From contig OX485805.1 in assembly GCA_950295325.1 (NCBI GenBank), positions 52,478,758 through 52,542,757 on the forward strand: a DNA stretch of 64,000 nt, given 5' to 3'. Every line of letters starts with the position of its first letter. Positions within the stretch are counted from its first letter, which is position 1. This DNA comes from Polytrichum commune. Its lineage: Eukaryota > Streptophyta > Polytrichopsida > Polytrichales > Polytrichaceae. The notes beneath the pieces were generated by a model. The model made no database searches. It was not told the DNA's origin and saw only the letters and a program-made list of their open reading frames with translations. Shown piece by piece: positions 59,528 to 64,000 of the stretch. The translations under genes and the position numbers were made by a program.

Positions 59528-60948
59528 TCTCAATTTCTAGATAGTTGAACTTTAGGTTGGACGTACAACATACTATACCTGATTATAGCGAACCTATCCT
59601 TGGACAATGTGGGATTACCATTCAACGCACATATTGGATGAAATATTCATTTGGTCCTCTTGTAGATTATCCACTTCAATATAATTAACTATGGGCCTAA
59701 AGATAGAAATACAACTAGGAGTATATGAATGATATGCCTTGTATAGTTACTAAGCTAGAATAAATAATACCGATACGTTATGTATATTTTGTAACCCCTA
59801 GGCACAATTAATATCATTTTTTGTATCCATGTGGTTCCATACTTTTAACAATGACTACACCCCTCCCAAGTTTGTAGTAGGGCAACATGCCTTAGTTGAG
59901 GTTGAAAGCGAAACTTCCAGTAAATATTTTTTACTTTTATTTAAGGCATGTTAAAAATCTTGGAAAAAATCAAATTTTTTACTTTAAATTATTAGAAAAA
60001 ACAAATTCACATAAAACCTACGAAAATTTGCAAAGTTGTTTAAAGAAACAATTTTTTTACTATCCACAAGGGGGGGGGGGTCAATTGATATTGGATTGCT
60101 AGGTGAGAACCAACACAAAATCAACCTTACTACAAGTGAGTGTCTTCTATTAACTGAAGGTGGGCCCCTTTGTGGTACACTTCTTACAACGCCTCATTGA
60201 ATGGATAGATCCGCAATCAACCTTGTGATTGACCAAAGTTGGTGCTCTTCTTAGAGCATTCTTGCAACCATCTTACATTGATACCATGAATCGCCAAAGT
60301 GGTGTTGTTTTGTACTTTATGCTACATATGACTAATCACTTTGAACAATGACTTGCTCGATGGCATCATTGCACTCGCTTATTGACGGTTTAAGGATGAA
60401 AAATAGGTGTTGCCAAAAGAAAGGTGTTACTCTAAGGCATCGCTACTTACGAGATAGAAAACGGGTGTAACAAGCTTCAACACAAAACAATCCATCCAAC
60501 CCACTAACGTTGTCATTTCCAAAAACATTTATCAGAGAAGAGAAGAAATGCTAACCTTAGTGGGATTAGCGTGATTGAAATGCCCGTTCGACTCTTAAAC
60601 TTTGAGCAAATTTTTAGGATCTGAAATATGGTATGGGCATGGGACATGTTGTCTTGAACCTTGGATCAACATATGCAAAGCTAGTTTGGCCCACCCATCC
60701 TAGTAGAACAAGCTAAAAAACTGATTTTCAATAGCCCATCACTACTCTTTGTGTATGATAATTTTAAGCATTAAGAGAACTTAAGATGACTTTGTGTTAA
60801 TTCTCATAAACTCAAGATTTGGCACTAAACCCATGGTGTCATCTGCTTTCCTTCACAAATAACTCTAATACTAGACCAACATTGGTGTCTACGCCGAAAC
60901 TCCTAGATAACACCTAGTACCTATTATCCATAAGGATAGCATATTTGG
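59528..60948. other. Intergenic upstream of HY2
   Basis: A G11 tract lies at 60070-60080. No gene recognised; the right part is presumably HY2 upstream DNA. Confidence 0.5.
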
Positions 60949-60960
60949 ATGAACGCCTCA

Positions 60961-61154
60961 GACGTGGCAGTATTCATCCATCAAAATATGGATGAAATCC
61001 TGCATCCTGTACCCCGTGCCCCGTCCCTTTCCATCTCCGACGCTCTTTCAGTGAGAAGCCGGCACTGTCTTCGGCATTCGTTCCCTTTTCGCAATTCCCT
61101 TTGCATTCCCAAATTGCAATGCTGCATGGCCATCGCTCCCAAACCCTAACCTAG
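60961..61154 (+). promoter_or_regulatory. HY2 upstream region: G-box-like site and short upstream frames
   Basis: GACGTGGC at 60961-60968 is a G-box-type (ACGT-core) element, common in light-responsive plant promoters. Upstream ATGs with short frames lie at 61119-61154 (11 codons) and 61126-61149 (7 codons), close to a telo-box-like AAACCCTAACC. If transcription starts before 61119, these would act as uORFs. No clear TATA box was identified. Confidence 0.3.
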
Positions 61155-61215
61155 CTCTCACCTCCTCCTCGTAAACCCCAGTGCAGTTCTCTCATGCTCC
61201 AGGACGCCGTCCCTT

Positions 61216-64000
61216 ATGGCTCTCATCAGCTCCCCTCTCGGAGCCCCGCTCGCCCCGATCCCACCGACCAACCTCACGTCGAATTTGGTGGAGAAATTGA
61301 TGTGGAATTCGAGGGCCCGTAGCTCAATCTGGGGAGGGTTGACTGGCGCGGGCGCTTCTGGCTCGCGCCTGGTGCCTCGTGGCCGTTCTGACGGATTGTG
61401 CAAGCGGCGGGAGGAATGGTGTTATTATTCTACAAAGGCAGGGGAGTTTCGTGGCTCCAGGCAGGTTAGGGTAAGGAGTGCGATTTGTAGCGCATTGGAG
61501 GGAGGGGAGATGGGCAACGACGGAAAAGCCGAGCGACGTGGTTTGTATGACAAGTTTCTGGAGCACGCGGTGAGGGCGGTGGGTCGGTGTACCGATCTCA
61601 CGCCGCTTCCATGTCAGGTACATCGTGCAAATTTTCTAGTGACTTTTCGGTGGTAGACGAGTGACGACGCTACGGTACAGTTTGCGAACTTCATTTGCCG
61701 GTGGATGAGCTGATTTCTTTAGCTCGTAATTTGTATGAAATTCATGGAGATGGAGTTTTCCCACTGCCCGGGAAGTCACCTGGTGGCATCTTAAGTTTCC
61801 ATTTTAGCCTATTGATCCTGACGACATCGTAGCTTCCTTCTTTTAAAAATATAAAATTCTGGGTTCAGGGTTTAAGCACTAGGGGATGGCCACTGATATA
61901 ATACACTTAAAGAAGATCATAAGATTCTTCATGAACAGGGTGGCACAGTTTTATCATGAGTAATGCTGCAGTTTACAATGTTTAATAAGTGGGTGGGATG
62001 ATAAATTTGTAAATGAATGTGTATCTCCAATTTTCAATAGGTGGACACATAAAATTATTAAGCAATGTGCGTTTGTTCATGCGGGTCCCGAGAATATAAC
62101 CAAGGGATGCCGCAGCTAGTGCAGATTCAGTCTGAACAAGAACATTTTGAGGGGATGACTTCAATAATGTTAAAGATCACATGTTATAAGATTTAGTGAT
62201 GGGTTTTGCATCCGCTGATCTTTTGCTGAGCAACATGATATTTCCACAGGATGAGTTCAGCAACATGGTTGCAGTTGATGGCCAGTCTGTGATCAACAAT
62301 GTGGCATTTGAATCCACCAAATTCCGCCTGTTTCGATGTGCAACTATTGATGGAGGAGAGAACATGCAGGTAATCGACAAACCTATTTAGTTGGTGAAGT
62401 TCTCACTATCCTCTTTGACTGCATGATGTATGTGAAGTGTGTTTGTGAAGTGAATCAGGTTTCTTTGCCCAATGTTATCTGGTGGCTGATATAAGTTGAT
62501 CAGCATCTCGTACAATTACCATTGTATCTAAGTCTTATTTCTAGATCTAATTGTCTACCAATTGCCTTGTTATGGAGACTACATGGTAGCTGATGCAGGA
62601 GGTGGGGTAGGGTGCAGGTGTTGAACGTGGCCATTTGTGCACGACCTGAGTACGACCTTCCAATTTTCTGTGCTGATTTCTTTTCAACTGTATCCAGAAA
62701 TATTGTTGTTCTGTGAGTTCTTGACCTTCTATTAACTCTCTAGTTGTGCAAGGCAAAGTTCTGAATATGTAGGCCTGTAGTACACTCTTTCCTTTATTCC
62801 AGCATTACAATCACCACTTGGTTTGATCTTTAGTTGTGGCCTCCAATTCCTATCATTGTGAAAACTATGCTGAACTGTACTTGTCCACACAAAGCACTTG
62901 ACCCTTCCTCATAAGAGGAGGTATAGTTTAGTGGGGTTTCAAGAGAATAGTGAATTCATAATGTTGTCATCAACTTCATGTGTTTCTTGTAAACTAATGT
63001 ACTTCTAAAAACTGAGTATTGTCAGTCAGTTATTGATAGCCTGGAAGGTCATAGGATTTATGTGAACTCCTCAATTGCAGTTAACACCATTCTGATTGGA
63101 TCATTAATTTATGTAACACACTACTATTTATGGCTGTTTTGCATAAGGTAAACTTGGCTTTACGATTTTGTGCACTCAGTCAACTGCAATAACTTGTTTA
63201 CTGTGCATTCAGAGACTTGAATCCTCTGTACAACACTCAGTTGAGGCCAGATTACAGAGACAAGTATTATTCACCTATTTTGCCACTTGGTCAAAAGTTT
63301 GTTGAGGTAAGCAGTTAGTCCTAGTACCACACCAATGTAAATTGTGAATTCTGGTCACAATTAGTGGCACACAATCATTTGAGATTTCTTGGATTGCTTT
63401 GAAATGTTTTTAGCATGCCTCCTCTTAGAGAGGTGCCCTTAATACAAAGAGTGCTCATGCCTTGGGCATAGCTACTGTCACTTCATCGATGATTTTCCTG
63501 TGCAAGCAGCTGTTACCCTGGGGAGACAAGCTCACAGCAGAGTCTTTACAATTCTTTTCGCCAATTGTAATCTGGACAAGGCCAGACAGTCGCTCAGATA
63601 TTCAAGAGACGGTCTTCTCTGCCTTCCAAGAATATCTTGCAGTAAGTCATGACGTACTATTAAGACTATTTACTCTCAAGAATTGAGATAGGAACCATAT
63701 AACCTCTTGACAATTAATTGGTTTTGTAATGGGTGACACTCAGGGCTCACATGAGAGGGTCTATAGGAAGCTCAATCTAATTAAATTAAATGCTCTGTAT
63801 TGTAATAGAAAATCTCAGAACAGATGGCAGTGTCTGCTTATCAAGGTCCTTGGATGCATGAAAATCTAGTAGTTTGCAAAGGCAACATATTCATCAGTGT
63901 AGTGTGAGTGTGCTTGTAGGCGTGGCTACAAATGGCAGAGACTGCACAGCCATCAGAAGATGCCAAAGAGATTGCTGCCAATCGGGAGTCGCATCACCGC
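61216..64000 (+). CDS. HY2: Ferredoxin-dependent bilin reductase, phytochromobilin synthase-type (HY2), partial at window end
   Basis: Exons 61216-61617, 62250-62369, 62618-62712, 63213-63306, 63510-63641 and 63920 to the edge, all GT-AG and in phase, give 308 residues so far. Residues 1 to about 85 are a Ser/Arg/Ala-rich plastid transit peptide. The enzyme follows with LYDKFLEHA, DEFSNMVAVDG, FESTKFRLFR, ARPEYDLPIFCADFF (conserved Asp after PEY), LNPLYNTQLRPDYRDKYY, LPWGDKLTAESLQFFSP, FSAFQEYLAAWLQM. These match HY2, which reduces biliverdin IXalpha to phytochromobilin for phytochrome in plastids; a bryophyte phycourobilin synthase of the same superfamily is the main alternative. The remaining ~80 residues should lie beyond 64000, as in the pseudogene copy at 52689. 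No lesions seen. Confidence 0.9.

Noticed and set aside
1-64000. CRISPR array, rRNA genes, bacterial operons or phage modules
   Set aside because: No spaced direct-repeat arrays, no rRNA-like tracts and no operon-type gene packing; all real genes have plant-type structure.

Overview
The window reads as nuclear DNA of a land plant, most likely a bryophyte such as a moss (inference). The reasons are GT-AG spliced genes, plastid-type ferredoxin-dependent bilin reductase sequence, plant telomere-like AAACCCT motifs, dense MITE-type transposons, and above all a glutathione transferase fused to a hemerythrin domain, a class described from non-seed plants. Most of the window is AT-rich and non-coding; real coding sequence is a small fraction.

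Layout. 1-18.4 kb: no convincing gene. It holds MITEs with terminal inverted repeats (636-942, 8051-8412, 10312-10775, 11272-11554, 13814-14119, 14635-15157, 15161-15932), tandem repeats at 13.77-14.61 kb and simple repeats. 18.4-23.9 kb: the best complete gene, a four-coding-exon hemerythrin-class GST of 529 residues on +, probably preceded by several non-coding leader exons. 25.2-26.3 kb: a MITE and a broken TKL-type protein kinase on -. 28.8-30.4 kb: the left copy of a ~1.63 kb inverted repeat carrying the first two exons of a NOPCHAP1-like gene (box C/D snoRNP assembly factor) and a divergent Ala/Arg-rich reading frame. 31.5-38.9 kb: two paralogous small intronless-CDS genes on - (162 and 127 aa), with a degraded repeat region between them. 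39-52.7 kb: repeats and nested transposons, including a hAT-like element with an 8-bp target duplication inside a Harbinger-like element (49.2-50.4 kb). 52.7-54.3 kb: a 5'-truncated, stop-containing copy of the 3' half of a phytochromobilin synthase (HY2-type) gene. 54.7-56.4 kb: the right copy of the inverted repeat. 56.4-60.9 kb: MITEs and a small coding-like relic. 61.2 kb to the end: a spliced HY2-type bilin reductase gene on +, running off the window in exon 6.

Functionally, the clear genes are independent plant genes: phytochrome chromophore synthesis (HY2), a redox/di-iron fusion protein (GST-hemerythrin), and two copies of a small conserved protein of unknown role. The strongest structural story is duplication. 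HY2 is present as a gene plus a dead direct partial copy 10,554 bp upstream, and a NOPCHAP1 5' fragment is present as two near-identical inverted copies about 24.3 kb apart. I saw no CRISPR, rRNA gene, canonical tRNA gene, or intact autonomous transposon.
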